A stretch of 50,743 nucleotides of DNA from Eubacterium sp. AM49-13BH (GTDB taxonomy: Bacteria > Bacillota > Clostridia > Lachnospirales > Lachnospiraceae). Below are positions 9,247 to 19,440 of the stretch, piece after piece; position 1 is the first letter of the stretch, and each line of letters opens with the position of its first letter. A model generated the notes under the pieces. That model was not told where the DNA came from and did not search any database. It worked only from the letters and a program-made list of their open reading frames with translations. Location: contig NZ_QSEK01000021.1 in NCBI RefSeq assembly GCF_003464165.1, forward strand, positions 1-50,743, given 5' to 3'. The position numbers were made by a program, and so were the translations under genes.

Positions 9247-11970
9247 TTATCTGTCTTTAAAGTCTGCCTCTGTCAAGAATATAACATCACCATTCTCGCT
9301 TCTCTTCTTCTTAAGTCCGCCAAAGAATCTTCTTGATGCTCTCTTTTCAGAATTGACAATTGCCTGATTGATAATTTCCTTGATATCATCAAGTTTAATA
9401 TTATCATTCACGTTATGGAGTTTGTCAATCTTAAGATACAGTTCTAGTAATGCATCATCATCAACCTCATACTGTCTCTTTCTTGCGAATCTCTTCGCCA
9501 TCTCAACAAGCTCATTAACTGTGTACTGCTTAAGAACAATTCTGTGATTGAATGTCTTGGTAAGCTCAGGATTAAAATTGATAAGAACATTCATGTCTGT
9601 ATCTGAATCTTCAAATATGACAATCATTCTTTCTGTATCCTGTTCAAGACAGTTAAGCAGTTCATTAATTCTCTTAGGCTGGATTGTTCCTGCGCCTTCA
9701 ACGATAAGAGCTGTTCCCTTAAGTCTTCCCATTGCCTTGGCAATACCTCTCTGGTTAATACTCTCTCCTGATGTCTTAGCAATCTTCTTTGGCTGGTCTG
9801 GATATAAAGTATTAATAGCTCTTATTATAGTTCTTGCAAGGTCTGTCTTATCAGAACTTGAATTACCAGAAATAAGAATATTTCCTGATGCTGATGAATT
9901 CATCTGCATTTCATCGTCAATTGTATCGAAAAGATCAGCTAACTGTTCCTCAAGTCCTGGCATATCTCTGTATTTTCTGAATATCTTTGCCAGTTCTCCT
10001 GTAAGCTTCTTCTCTCTCTGCTCAGTTTCTTCAATCTCTTCTTCCATAGTCAATGGCTGTTCTTCTTCCTGTCTGGTGAACGGAATTACTGTTTCTTCCG
10101 GCTCAACACCTGCAGCTACCTCATCTGGTACAACAGCCTCCTCACCTTCTTCTTTATTGTCTTTATTATCAATATCTTCATTCATAATTGAATTGATATC
10201 TGAAATCATTGATTCTGACACAGTTGGTATCTGTGCTGTAACTAAAGGAATATCTTCATTCTCTATAGCAGTTGCTGCCTGCTCTAGTCTCGCTGCAGCC
10301 TTACCTGTTCTTATTGCAAGATCCATTCTCGCTGAATCAACTGCCATCTGTGCAAGAGCTGCTCTCTTTGCTCCTTCCTTATCAATCTCCTTACCATCAG
10401 CCAGTGCTTCTGCTTTCTTCTGCTCTACGAGCTTTTCATAAGCTGCACTTTTCTCGTCTTTCTCATCAAGATAACGCTCAAGCTCTGACTTGGAAAATTC
10501 CTTAGTATCCTGCTTGCCATACTTTTCTTCTCTTACAGACTGCATCCACTCTGTTATATCCATCTGGCCTTCAATCTGGTCATCATCTTCCTGAGCTTCT
10601 GCATCATCATTAACAACCTGTTCAGCTACAGGCGCCGGAGTCTTAACCTCCTCTGCAGGCTGTTCTTCCTTATTCTTAGAAGCTGGTACAAATGTCTTAA
10701 CATCGGCATCTTCTTCCTCATCACCGAACAAGTCACTCATCTTGGCAGCAAGCTCTTCCTGAAGATTTCTTGTATCATATAAATTGTTATATTCAGGTAC
10801 AGGAACATTAATATCTATATTCTCTGCTTCCTTATTGATTCTTTCCTCAGCTTCTTTTCTCTGTTCAGCTTCGTCTTCTTTATTGATCTGCTCATAGTTA
10901 TCAGCTAACTTCTGCTTTGCATTCTCAATAAGCTCCTTAAGTGAGACATTTGCCTTATTAATCTCGCTTGAGAAATTCTTCTCTCCATCTTTGCTAAGTG
11001 TCTCAGAAACCTCTGGCTTCTCCACCTGCGGAGTCTCTATCTTAGACATAACAACAGAGCTGTCCTTAGTATCATCAGCATCTTCATCCTTATTCAGAGC
11101 TTTCATTAAAAATGCTTTGATATCATCATTCTGGTCGTTCTGTACAAGGTCTATTGAAAGAGGTCCTTCCTCCTGTTCCTTATCATATTCAGGAACATTA
11201 AGACTTACCTCTGGTGCAGGCTGTTTACCAGATGCTTTCTGTTCTTTCTCATCTTCTTCACGGAAAACATCTTCAACTTCATCTCTCTTAAGATTAGCAA
11301 GCTCCTTCTGCTTTGCAAAAAGCTCTTCCTTATTAGCTTCATCATCGCTCTTTCTCTTCATGACATCATCTAAGATACCCTTCTGTGTCTTAGTAAGAAC
11401 AACACCAAGCTTTTCCTTTAACTGTACTGCCTTCTCAACATATGTACCGTCCTGAAACCACAGAACGATATTATCACATGTCTTAATACATTCTTCTTTT
11501 CTTCCAGTCTTATAATATAGTCTTGCAAGCTCATACATATACTTTTCATCAATCTCATGATCTCTGTATTCCTCTAAGATACTTACAAGTTCATTATCTG
11601 ATGCCTTCTGTGCCTTTCTGAGGTCATAATACAGAATGAATCTGCTTACATCATGCTGTGAAGATTTGCTGTATTCTTCATAAAGCTCGTTGGCATTATC
11701 AAAATCTCCAACTTTAATAAAGAATTCAGTAAGCTTATATACAAGCTTTCTTCCTCCGAGGTTTCTATTATAAGCAAGAATAGCCATATCTCTTGCTTCT
11801 TCATAATCCCCGACTGCTTCATGTACATTAATGGCTGTGGCAAGTGCCTGCCAGTCCTTAACCTTGGTCCAGTTAATATCCTTAGCTATGGTTGCTGCCT
11901 CTGCATATTCTTTTTTCGCTGCCAGTTTCTTAATCTGGTCTATCTTAATTCCTAATTCGTATTTATTCAT
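9247..11970 (-). CDS. TPR protein with acidic linker and degenerate AAA+ domain (907 aa)
   Basis: The first ~210 residues contain TPR-like helical pairs ([59 protein letters not shown]). A long acidic, low-complexity and partly coiled-coil linker runs to about residue 620. The C-terminus is an AAA+ fold with a P-loop-like GNSSSDKT (702-709) whose second glycine is Asp707. Its Walker B-like LIVEG (755-759) lacks the usual Asp-Glu pair. A later [20 protein letters not shown] stretch and a C-terminal helical lid resemble the CbbX/SpoVK-like AAA+ group. The changes suggest weak or no ATP hydrolysis. The gene lies 135 bp behind the JetC-like gene on the same strand, which suggests, but does not prove, a link with the condensin. 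The start at 11970 follows GAGGAA. Confidence 0.75.
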   Translation of the reverse strand: MNKYELGIKIDQIKKLAAKKEYAEAATIAKDINWTKVKDWQALATAINVHEAVGDYEEARDMAILAYNRNLGGRKLVYKLTEFFIKVGDFDNANELYEEYSKSSQHDVSRFILYYDLRKAQKASDNELVSILEEYRDHEIDEKYMYELARLYYKTGRKEECIKTCDNIVLWFQDGTYVEKAVQLKEKLGVVLTKTQKGILDDVMKRKSDDEANKEELFAKQKELANLKRDEVEDVFREEDEKEQKASGKQPAPEVSLNVPEYDKEQEEGPLSIDLVQNDQNDDIKAFLMKALNKDEDADDTKDSSVVMSKIETPQVEKPEVSETLSKDGEKNFSSEINKANVSLKELIENAKQKLADNYEQINKEDEAEQRKEAEERINKEAENIDINVPVPEYNNLYDTRNLQEELAAKMSDLFGDEEEDADVKTFVPASKNKEEQPAEEVKTPAPVAEQVVNDDAEAQEDDDQIEGQMDITEWMQSVREEKYGKQDTKEFSKSELERYLDEKDEKSAAYEKLVEQKKAEALADGKEIDKEGAKRAALAQMAVDSARMDLAIRTGKAAARLEQAATAIENEDIPLVTAQIPTVSESMISDINSIMNEDIDNKDNKEEGEEAVVPDEVAAGVEPEETVIPFTRQEEEQPLTMEEEIEETEQREKKLTGELAKIFRKYRDMPGLEEQLADLFDTIDDEMQMNSSASGNILISGNSSSDKTDLARTIIRAINTLYPDQPKKIAKTSGESINQRGIAKAMGRLKGTALIVEGAGTIQPKRINELLNCLEQDTERMIVIFEDSDTDMNVLINFNPELTKTFNHRIVLKQYTVNELVEMAKRFARKRQYEVDDDALLELYLKIDKLHNVNDNIKLDDIKEIINQAIVNSEKRASRRFFGGLKKKRSENGDVIFLTEADFKDR

Positions 11971-12048
11971 AAATATATATTCCTCATTCCAATGCTTACT
12001 CGTTGAATGTTGTGAATAATCTAATTGTCGTATTTTACAACTCATTAA

Positions 12049-12077
12049 AGTTTAGCACAGCCTAAGTTCATTGTAAA
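12049..12077 (-). promoter_or_regulatory. Possible internal promoter for the TPR/AAA+ gene
   Basis: In the 135-bp gap after the JetC-like gene, TTTACA (12072-12077) and TAAACT (12049-12054) are 17 bp apart on the minus strand. The hexamers are imperfect, so the gene could also be read through from the condensin operon. Confidence 0.4.
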
Positions 12078-12105
12078 CCGAGTTCACAGAATTGTTACAA
12101 ATATG

Positions 12106-15100
12106 TTACAAAAAATCAAATGTAGCCTGTTCGTAATCCATTCTTGTGTATTCCAATTCTGATTCCTTCGTGCTGCTGTAATAATCAACAACCACAGTCT
12201 GCTGCCTTGAATCTACCAGCTTCTGACCAAGTATGTAATTAACATCGAATCTTCCTGTAATAGCAGGAGTTGCACCTCTTGCCGGAACAATAAGCTGGAC
12301 ATGATTAGTTGCAAGCAGCTTGAATATTGGCTCCCATATGTATATATCCTTTGCCGCACCAAACGGGTTATCGATAAATATTGTCTTACCCTCAACACCT
12401 TCATTGCCTGAAGAATTCATATTAGATATGTAGTTGATAATCGCAATAAGGAACTGGATATATATACCCTGCGACTGTCCTGTTGAGCCAACCGCTTCCT
12501 CATATCTTAAGTAACGGCTCTGGTCCTTGATTCTCTCTCTCTTATACAGATTAATTCTGATTGAATTCATGTCTGTGACAATAACTGAGAAAAGTCTCTT
12601 CCATGACAGTCTGTTTCTTATATACTTAAGTCTTTCCGCAGGCTCCTTAAAGCTTTCCGCCATAAATACAGTTTCATCAATATATTCAGACATCTTTTCC
12701 TTATATAATTCTTCCTTTATATAAGGAATCTGCAGACTGATTATTGCAATCTGTTCTCCGTCAAGATTGATATTAGACAACTGTGGCAGACGGTCAAGCT
12801 CAGTCTTAATGTTGCTGCATGTCTGGATACAACGATTTTCGAAGTTATCCTTAATCATCTGCATATCCTCTATACCCTTGGCAATGCGGTCTTTTTCTAA
12901 CTGTATAAATGTGTTCGTCTCATTTAACGATTCAATCATACTTCTGGTCTTAGCCACATTTTCAGGAACATTAAGCGATATCCTTACTTCATCTGCAAGC
13001 TCGACTGCATTAAATCCATTAAGCAGGTCAATAAGTTTAGCTTTATTCTTATTAAATTCATCAACCTTCTTATACTCTAATCTGGTAATTGAAGCATATT
13101 CTTTATGAACAGCCTCATACTCTTTAAGGTCAGCCGTTATTCCGGCAGCATCCTCCGGGCGGAATTCTTCTGGAACATGCATGCCAGCGTCAGATACAAT
13201 CCTTTCAAGATCTTTTCTGCACACCAGAATATCTTTGAAAGAATCGGACATCTGTCTGCGAGTCTTTTCCTGTGTCTTAGTATTGTCCTCTAATTTCTTA
13301 ATCAATGCCTTGTGCTGTGTAATGAATCCATCCGGGTCATCACATGGGAACTCTTTAAAGCTTCCATAATTATTCTCAATCTGGTTAATACCATGTGCGA
13401 TACTTCCCTCAAGTCTGTTAAGAAGTGCTTCCTGTGACTCAAGTTCTTCCCTTACAGAATCACTGCCCTTCACAAGATTATTAAGAGCGTCCTTAGCATT
13501 CCTTAACTGCTGTGAACCCGCTGCCATAATCTCACCAGCTTCATACTTTGCCTTAATATCGTCAAATGTATAACCTCTGTATTCTATTGCATCACGACAT
13601 TTGTTCATAGATGCAGACAGATGGTTCATCAGCGCCTGCTTATCTGCAAAGTCACTGTTCTTCTGTGAAAGTGCTGTCTTTAATCCGGTGAATCTGCTCT
13701 CTATTTCATCCTTATCAAGACGGTATGTATCGTCATCGATTTCTATTGAGACATTTTCATCATAATAAGGTGCGTACTGCTCCTCCCATGACTTAATGAT
13801 TTCATCATATGCCTTTCTTGTACTGTCCTCGAAATCTCTTGCACTATCATACTCAGAATTAGCAGAAGCTGCTGCCTCCTCGCACTCATATATGCGGTTT
13901 CTTGCACTATCCACATCAGCCTTCAGTCCCTTTAAGCGCTCATACTTTTTATCTATAGAAGTATTCATCTCCATAATACGCGAGAGCAGGCTACATGCTG
14001 TTTCCCTCTCTTCTATATCATCTCTTGTCTGTGCGAGGTTCCTTGAAAGCTGCTCTTTAACCTCATTTAACACACTTCTCTTCTTCTCAGCCTCAATAAT
14101 TGCAGCCTCGCTGTCAGCAATCTTTAATCTGATTGCTTCTGCCTCGGACACATCCACCTTTCCAGACGCAGCATTATATACAAGTACAAATGTATAATCA
14201 TTCCACACAAGCTCCATTCTGTCGGCCAGCTTTCCTGCCTGCGCCTTATGCGACTCAAGCTCCTCCTGTGCAAGCTTAATCTGTGTCTCAAGCTTTGCCT
14301 CATCACGCAGGAACGACATATCCTTTAATGCGAATACAATCAGGTCTTTGTTAATCTCTAACTTAGTATCAATAAGCACCTGCTCGCTTATAACAGGATA
14401 AGCAGCCGCACCCTTGCCAAAATCCTTAAGCATCTCGTCTGCTTTGATTCTCTCGAAATCGTTCTTTATTATAAATGCGTACTCAATGAAAGGTGTTCTC
14501 TTTAATACATCTCTCTTCTGTCCTGCATTCAGGGTTGCGAACCACTCATGACCCTCAACAACATCTGAACCATACTGGCTCTCAAGGTATTCCTTAAGCC
14601 TGTCTCTTTCAGGACTCTTACAGATATATGTTCCCTTTCTTGCATTGTCAATAAAGCTATCAAGTTCCTGGGCTGCCTTACACTCTTCTGTATATTCACT
14701 ACGCATCTTCTGGTAAGTCTCAAGAATAACCGAAAGCATTGCCTCGTCATTATCTGCACTGTATATTTCACGGATTTTGCCCATGCGCTCGTTATCAGCA
14801 TTTCCAGCCTCATCAGCCTTTTCAAGCTTTTCTGACTGCTCTGTAAATATATCAATAAGTGCTTTATTGGCAGATATTGTCTCATTAAGTGACATTAACT
14901 GCTGCTGCACATCATTGAATTTTTCGGACATTCTTGTCTCTTCATTCTTTAACAGTTCTTTATCCCTGAATGACTTGTCATATTCTTCAGACACATTTTC
15001 ACATACAACAGTTCCTGCCTCTGATAAAGCTGCTCCAAGCTGTGTCTGTAATTCCTGTATTTCATTCTCAAGATTATCCGAAAGACTGCCAAGACCTGCC

Positions 15101-16539
15101 GCCTCTTTGTCAGCATTTCTAAGGTTATCCTTAGCCTCTGATAATCTGACTTCCAGAGCCTTAACACGGTTAGCTGCTATATCAAGCTTTTCTTTAAGTC
15201 TTCTGGTCTCTGTCTCATAGAATTTTCTGTAACCTGCAGCAAGTATCTTTAACTCTGCTGTTATATCAGTATCTTCTCTTAATCTGTTATCTATCGCAAT
15301 CTGAAGTCCTTTATAAGACTTCTCGTATTCTGCATAATCTTTATAATCACCCGCAGACTCCATCAAAGAAAGCTTTCCTCTTGCCTCTTCAATTGCAGTA
15401 TTCTTGAGTTCAAGTGCCTTTCTTGTCTCATTAACAAGGCTCTCAACTCCTGCCATCGAATTCTTTTCAGACATAACCTCTGCAACTGCTATAGCTTCCT
15501 TCTCGTGTGCAAGCTCATCATACATCTTAGTGATAAGGTCATCCTGACTCTTAAGTTCCTTATCCTTCTTATCACTTTCCCGCATAGCAACAAGAAGCAG
15601 GTCATATAGCTGCTTCTCTATTTCTTCTTTTCTGTTGTAAAATGCTTCATATGTCGACAGATATTCTTTAAAACTGTCGATAGCTGCAATCTGGCTGTCA
15701 TATGCTCCAAGCTGTGAGTGTTTCTTTGAAAGCTCCACTAACTTGTCCTTAATATCCATAAGAGTCTGAGCCATCATGCCCTCATCATTATCAACTGACA
15801 GCTTGTTATTGAAGGATTTCTGGATAATCTCCTCTATAAGCAGATCCTCAACAACCTTACGGCTTGTCTTATAATTTGACTCAAAATATGTTCTTACATG
15901 CCCCTCTGTCTTGTTAATTCCACGCACAATTTCCCATGCACTCTCATATATTCCGTAGTTGCTTATGAAGCTCTGGTAATCACCTTTTCTGTCAAATATC
16001 TTAACAACATATTTGTACCCGCCCTTCTCAAGGTCACGAAGATAAGCCTTAAGTCCGTTATATGTAATTCTCTCTCCATTACTTACAAGTGGAAGATTCT
16101 TAATATCGTTATCGCCAAACTCCCTGTAGAATATGCAGTAGTTAAAGTATTCAACACTTGCTGTCGGTGCAGCTGTCTGTTCCTGTCCATCCTGATTCTC
16201 ATCGTCTGTGCCTCTTCCCTTTCTTGCACAGAAACCAGTTGTCATGAACCTGAAACCATCCTTCTGATAACATGGATCTAACTTCCACTCAACCAAAGAA
16301 TGAATACATGTATTACCGCTTCCCTGTCTGAAAAGCTTCTCAATAGGCTGCTTGTCATCAAGTGTGCAGTTAGGAAGCATATTCTGCATAAGAAGCAGCA
16401 TAAGCAGACTCTTACCACCGCCATTGGCAAGGTCATATATAGTATTCTGGCAGTTGAAGCGCATCACGAAATCGTCGTACACCTGTGTACCGAAATTATA
16501 TTTAACATTATTAACTCTGATTCTGTTAATCTGTGGCAT
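12106..16539 (-). CDS. JetC/MukB-like SMC ATPase (1477 aa)
   Basis: This is a MukB/MksB/JetC-type SMC protein. The N-terminal head has the P-loop NGGGKS at residues 39-44 and is followed by more than 1,000 residues rich in Glu/Lys/Leu heptads with an apparent central hinge region. The C-terminal head has FIDNPFG (Asp1390) as Walker B and the segment ATPAITGRFDVNYILGQK. Two details are odd. The residue after the Walker B aspartate is Asn1391 rather than Glu, and the expected LSGG-type signature region reads GSTGQSQG (1351-1358). The ATG at 16539 has GGAGG just upstream and overlaps the JetB-like gene by 14 bp, implying translational coupling. It should form a complex with the two preceding gene products that binds or extrudes DNA. 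Its role could be chromosome organisation or plasmid/phage defence. Confidence 0.85.
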   Translation of the reverse strand: MPQINRIRVNNVKYNFGTQVYDDFVMRFNCQNTIYDLANGGGKSLLMLLLMQNMLPNCTLDDKQPIEKLFRQGSGNTCIHSLVEWKLDPCYQKDGFRFMTTGFCARKGRGTDDENQDGQEQTAAPTASVEYFNYCIFYREFGDNDIKNLPLVSNGERITYNGLKAYLRDLEKGGYKYVVKIFDRKGDYQSFISNYGIYESAWEIVRGINKTEGHVRTYFESNYKTSRKVVEDLLIEEIIQKSFNNKLSVDNDEGMMAQTLMDIKDKLVELSKKHSQLGAYDSQIAAIDSFKEYLSTYEAFYNRKEEIEKQLYDLLLVAMRESDKKDKELKSQDDLITKMYDELAHEKEAIAVAEVMSEKNSMAGVESLVNETRKALELKNTAIEEARGKLSLMESAGDYKDYAEYEKSYKGLQIAIDNRLREDTDITAELKILAAGYRKFYETETRRLKEKLDIAANRVKALEVRLSEAKDNLRNADKEAAGLGSLSDNLENEIQELQTQLGAALSEAGTVVCENVSEEYDKSFRDKELLKNEETRMSEKFNDVQQQLMSLNETISANKALIDIFTEQSEKLEKADEAGNADNERMGKIREIYSADNDEAMLSVILETYQKMRSEYTEECKAAQELDSFIDNARKGTYICKSPERDRLKEYLESQYGSDVVEGHEWFATLNAGQKRDVLKRTPFIEYAFIIKNDFERIKADEMLKDFGKGAAAYPVISEQVLIDTKLEINKDLIVFALKDMSFLRDEAKLETQIKLAQEELESHKAQAGKLADRMELVWNDYTFVLVYNAASGKVDVSEAEAIRLKIADSEAAIIEAEKKRSVLNEVKEQLSRNLAQTRDDIEERETACSLLSRIMEMNTSIDKKYERLKGLKADVDSARNRIYECEEAAASANSEYDSARDFEDSTRKAYDEIIKSWEEQYAPYYDENVSIEIDDDTYRLDKDEIESRFTGLKTALSQKNSDFADKQALMNHLSASMNKCRDAIEYRGYTFDDIKAKYEAGEIMAAGSQQLRNAKDALNNLVKGSDSVREELESQEALLNRLEGSIAHGINQIENNYGSFKEFPCDDPDGFITQHKALIKKLEDNTKTQEKTRRQMSDSFKDILVCRKDLERIVSDAGMHVPEEFRPEDAAGITADLKEYEAVHKEYASITRLEYKKVDEFNKNKAKLIDLLNGFNAVELADEVRISLNVPENVAKTRSMIESLNETNTFIQLEKDRIAKGIEDMQMIKDNFENRCIQTCSNIKTELDRLPQLSNINLDGEQIAIISLQIPYIKEELYKEKMSEYIDETVFMAESFKEPAERLKYIRNRLSWKRLFSVIVTDMNSIRINLYKRERIKDQSRYLRYEEAVGSTGQSQGIYIQFLIAIINYISNMNSSGNEGVEGKTIFIDNPFGAAKDIYIWEPIFKLLATNHVQLIVPARGATPAITGRFDVNYILGQKLVDSRQQTVVVDYYSSTKESELEYTRMDYEQATFDFL

Positions 16540-17242
16540 CGCGTCCTCCATTCATAAGTTCGGCAAATCGTCCTCTGTAATCATCAAAATAATTCTCTAT
16601 AAGACTTCTAAATCTGTCTGTCGGATAATATCTGTCCTGACTCTCAACTAAAAGTTCCTGCGCAACGCAGAAATTAAGCACAAGCTTTACCATACCCGAC
16701 TTTGAATTTCTTGCTGCTCTCGCTCCTGTCTGATCCTCTACTGTTGTCACCGGAAGCTCGTCCCATGTAAGTGCTATCTGCTTAAAGCTGTTCTCCTCAA
16801 CCTCATCAAGCACAAGCCCTGCGCTCTTATCGACAATACCACCTGTTGTCTTATCAACATTTTTAATGATGTCCTCAAGTCTTATGAACTCAGCATAAGT
16901 TGAACTCATTGTATCTGAATAAAACTCTGTTATTATGTTGTAGATTATGAAATACGCAAGATATAATTCTTTATTAACTCTTAATCCAAGTACATTTCTT
17001 AATTCCTCGTTGGAATATCCAAACACCCTGTTATTATCACCTGCACTCACATACAGACCATTGTTATATTCATATATGTTAAGATTAAGTTTCTTAAGTG
17101 ACATATGAACGATGTCATACACTTCTGCATTATTATTGTATTCCTGATAAAGAGCTGCATTCTCGCCCCTCTCAGACACATTTTCCCCTGTGATAAGCTT
17201 GGAAACTATGTCCAGCGCCTTATCTAGATTTCTATTCTCCAT
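16526..17242 (-). CDS. JetB/MukE-like condensin subunit (238 aa)
   Basis: A small, mixed-charge, predicted helical/winged-helix protein. Its identity rests mainly on position: it lies between a kleisin-like gene and a MukB-like SMC gene, overlapping the former by 11 bp and the latter by 14 bp. This is the standard MukF-MukE-MukB (JetA-JetB-JetC) order. The length fits MukE/MksE/JetB proteins, and I believe the family is the one listed as DUF6063, though I cannot confirm this here. The ATG at 17242 follows GGAAG. It likely bridges the kleisin and the SMC heads. Confidence 0.7.
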   Translation of the reverse strand: MENRNLDKALDIVSKLITGENVSERGENAALYQEYNNNAEVYDIVHMSLKKLNLNIYEYNNGLYVSAGDNNRVFGYSNEELRNVLGLRVNKELYLAYFIIYNIITEFYSDTMSSTYAEFIRLEDIIKNVDKTTGGIVDKSAGLVLDEVEENSFKQIALTWDELPVTTVEDQTGARAARNSKSGMVKLVLNFCVAQELLVESQDRYYPTDRFRSLIENYFDDYRGRFAELMNGGRDATD

Positions 17243-18761
17243 GTGCTTCCTTTCGTACCAATTCAACATCTGCCATCATACAGTTATCCGACAATATAAC
17301 CTGCCCGCCAAGCCCTTTTCTTATTGCAAATGTAAAGCTTTCCGTATCTTTAAAGCCTTCCCCTAAGTATGCATCAAGAAATGTATCTTCTCCCGCATCA
17401 CCGCCAAGCTGGTACTCATCCTTCTGGCACAGATTAACAAAGAAAGAGAAGAAATCTGCATTTCTTAGAATCTGCTCACCATACGCCCTCTTCATTGCAT
17501 CTGCAAACTGACCGAGTGTTATAATGTCCGATTTTTTCAAACACGCAATGAGATTTTTCATAAGGAATACGTAATTATCCTTAATTCTCTTTTCTTCAAT
17601 CTCATCTGCAAACTCAATATCTTCCGGTCTTTCATTGCTTATAAGCTCTTTCTCCTCATATCTTGGAGGCTTCACCATAAGCGCATCATCAATGCTTATC
17701 AGGTCAAATGTCTTTCTTATGTTCGGCTTTAGAAGCGGACTTAACATTGTGACTAATATATCTGCATTATCCCTCTTAATCATATCTGAAAGTGCCGATG
17801 TGAAATCCATATGGCTTCTTAATCTGCCAAGCTTGGCGCGTCTTACTGCGTCATCGGTCATCTTCTGCATTTCTGTACAATCCTTTAAAAGTTCGCTGTG
17901 CCTGTTCATTGCCTGCTTAAGCTGAGTCTCAAGACTGTATATTTCGTTCATCGTCCTGTAATAGCCTTCGCCTGTGCTGCCCGATGCATTAAGCTTCTCG
18001 ATTGATTTTGCAATAAGGTCACGGTTCTTCTTAAAAAGCTTTTCTTCATCATCAAACCATTTCATTCCTGTCTTGACGAATTCCTCATAAGCCTCTATTC
18101 CTGCAAATACATCACCCGACAGAATTGTCAGCACTTCATTCTTCTTTAACTTAAGGCGGTTGACCTCTTCGTTGATTCTTTCAACCACTTCAACTCCGCC
18201 ACGGAAGTTCTGTGAATTAATCATTTTTTCAAGAAGAAGCTGGGATACGCTTATCCTGCTCTCGTCCTTGATTTCCTTGGTATCAAGATAGAATTCAATA
18301 GCATCCGGACTTATCGAATACCACACGGTATTGTCCCTTATCGAGCTCTCAATAATCTTCATTCTTGAGACTCTCTTTTTCCTGTCCACCGGGTCAAAAT
18401 ACGAGAATTCAAATGGTCTGCCATCATTCTTTATCTTGTCAAATATATAATCAGCAATCTCCTTGCTGTCCTGTTCATTCAAATCAAGCCCGAAATCTCT
18501 CTTAAGTATCAGCCTTAAGAAATCGAGATATTCGGGATATGTAACATCCTTTTCCTTAAAGTTATTCTCCTCTATAAAGAAACGGAGAACTGCCATAACT
18601 ATATACCCCATATCAAGGATTTCGTATTTGCCATCCTTGAAATTAGAAAATGATGTATCTATCAGTCTGAAGAAAGGATAATATTTCTTCAGATTAAGCA
18701 TTCGTTCACGGTGATCCGATATGATATCACCTGTCATATTCTCTGCCATAGTATTCTTCAT
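17232..18761 (-). CDS. JetA/MukF-like kleisin subunit (509 aa)
   Basis: This is the first gene of the condensin cassette. Residues ~20-150 look like a winged-helix domain (YPFFRLIDTSFSNF, YPEYLDFLRLILKRDFGLDL). They are followed by helical segments with coiled-coil character (about residues 190-330) and a C-terminal globular part, as in MukF/JetA kleisins. I believe the family is the one listed as DUF5716/JetA. The start is uncertain: 18761 (ATG) is used, but an in-frame GTG at 18773 and an ATG at 18749 are possible, and none has a strong ribosome binding site. It lies about 80 bp behind recR, separated by a hairpin, and overlaps the JetB-like gene by 11 bp. Confidence 0.7.
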   Translation of the reverse strand: MKNTMAENMTGDIISDHRERMLNLKKYYPFFRLIDTSFSNFKDGKYEILDMGYIVMAVLRFFIEENNFKEKDVTYPEYLDFLRLILKRDFGLDLNEQDSKEIADYIFDKIKNDGRPFEFSYFDPVDRKKRVSRMKIIESSIRDNTVWYSISPDAIEFYLDTKEIKDESRISVSQLLLEKMINSQNFRGGVEVVERINEEVNRLKLKKNEVLTILSGDVFAGIEAYEEFVKTGMKWFDDEEKLFKKNRDLIAKSIEKLNASGSTGEGYYRTMNEIYSLETQLKQAMNRHSELLKDCTEMQKMTDDAVRRAKLGRLRSHMDFTSALSDMIKRDNADILVTMLSPLLKPNIRKTFDLISIDDALMVKPPRYEEKELISNERPEDIEFADEIEEKRIKDNYVFLMKNLIACLKKSDIITLGQFADAMKRAYGEQILRNADFFSFFVNLCQKDEYQLGGDAGEDTFLDAYLGEGFKDTESFTFAIRKGLGGQVILSDNCMMADVELVRKEAHGE

Positions 18762-18789
18762 TTCTGCGCACACATTTTACACATATTGT

Positions 18790-18818
18790 CTTAACGCCCG
18801 GTGCGCCAGGGCATTAAG
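18790..18818 (-). promoter_or_regulatory. Hairpin between recR and the condensin cassette
   Basis: CTTAACGCCC (18790-18799) pairs with GGGCATTAAG (18809-18818) around a 9-nt loop. No T run follows on the minus strand, so it is a weak terminator at best. It may be an attenuator, a processing site or an RNA stabiliser. Confidence 0.4.
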
Positions 18819-18843
18819 CTTAAAGCTTGGTTCTTCACCAAAT

Positions 18844-19440
18844 TTAAAGCTCGGTTCTTCCGTCTAATGCTCTTAAAAGTGTAACCTCATCGATATATTC
18901 AAGATCGCCGCCGACAGGAACTCCGCTTGCAATTCTTGTCACCTTAATTCCTGTTGGCTTTATCATTTTGCTTATGTACATTGCTGTTGTCTCACCCTCC
19001 AGATTGGAATTAGTTGCGATAATAACCTCGTCAACATCTCCCTGAAGCCTTACCATAAGCTCCTTTAACCTGATATCAGCCGGTCCGATTCCAAGCATCG
19101 GGCTTATTGCTCCATGAAGAACATGATATACGCCCTCGTACTTTCCTGTCTTTTCATATGCCGCCATATCTCTTGTATGTTCAACTACCATAATTGTCTT
19201 ATGGTCTCTTTTCTGGTCGCGGCATATCGGACACAGTTCTTCATCTGTAAGTGTAAAACACTCCTTACAGTAGTGAATATGCTGCTTTGCATCAATCATT
19301 GTGTCTGCAAGGCTCTTAACCTCAGACTCAGGCATGTTTATAATGTGAAATGCCAGGCGCTGGGCGCTCTTCGCCCCAACCCCTGGTAATCTCGACAATT
19401 CTTCAATTAATCTGTTAATATGACCACTGTAGATGTCCAT
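18844..19440 (-). CDS. recR: Recombination protein RecR
   Basis: RecR (198 aa, typical length) loads RecA at gaps with RecF/RecO. It shows the helix-hairpin-helix start ([18 protein letters not shown]) and a four-cysteine zinc site (CKECF...CPICRD, about residues 57-72). A Toprim domain follows ([15 protein letters not shown] through [14 protein letters not shown]), and then the conserved [14 protein letters not shown] segment. The gene overlaps the ybaB stop codon by one base in a dnaX-ybaB-recR operon that is conserved across bacteria. The DNA just after its stop repeats its last 17 bp with one change. Confidence 0.97.
   Translation of the reverse strand: MDIYSGHINRLIEELSRLPGVGAKSAQRLAFHIINMPESEVKSLADTMIDAKQHIHYCKECFTLTDEELCPICRDQKRDHKTIMVVEHTRDMAAYEKTGKYEGVYHVLHGAISPMLGIGPADIRLKELMVRLQGDVDEVIIATNSNLEGETTAMYISKMIKPTGIKVTRIASGVPVGGDLEYIDEVTLLRALDGRTEL

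Noticed and set aside
9548..10441. 297-codon open frame on the plus strand
   Set aside because: It is antisense to the TPR/AAA+ gene, Ser/Leu-rich with no recognisable domain or ribosome binding site; a shadow of codon use on the other strand.
12106..18761. Calling the cassette a complete Wadjet defence system
   Set aside because: No JetD-like gene is present in the window, and the linkage to dnaX-recR fits a housekeeping condensin equally well.
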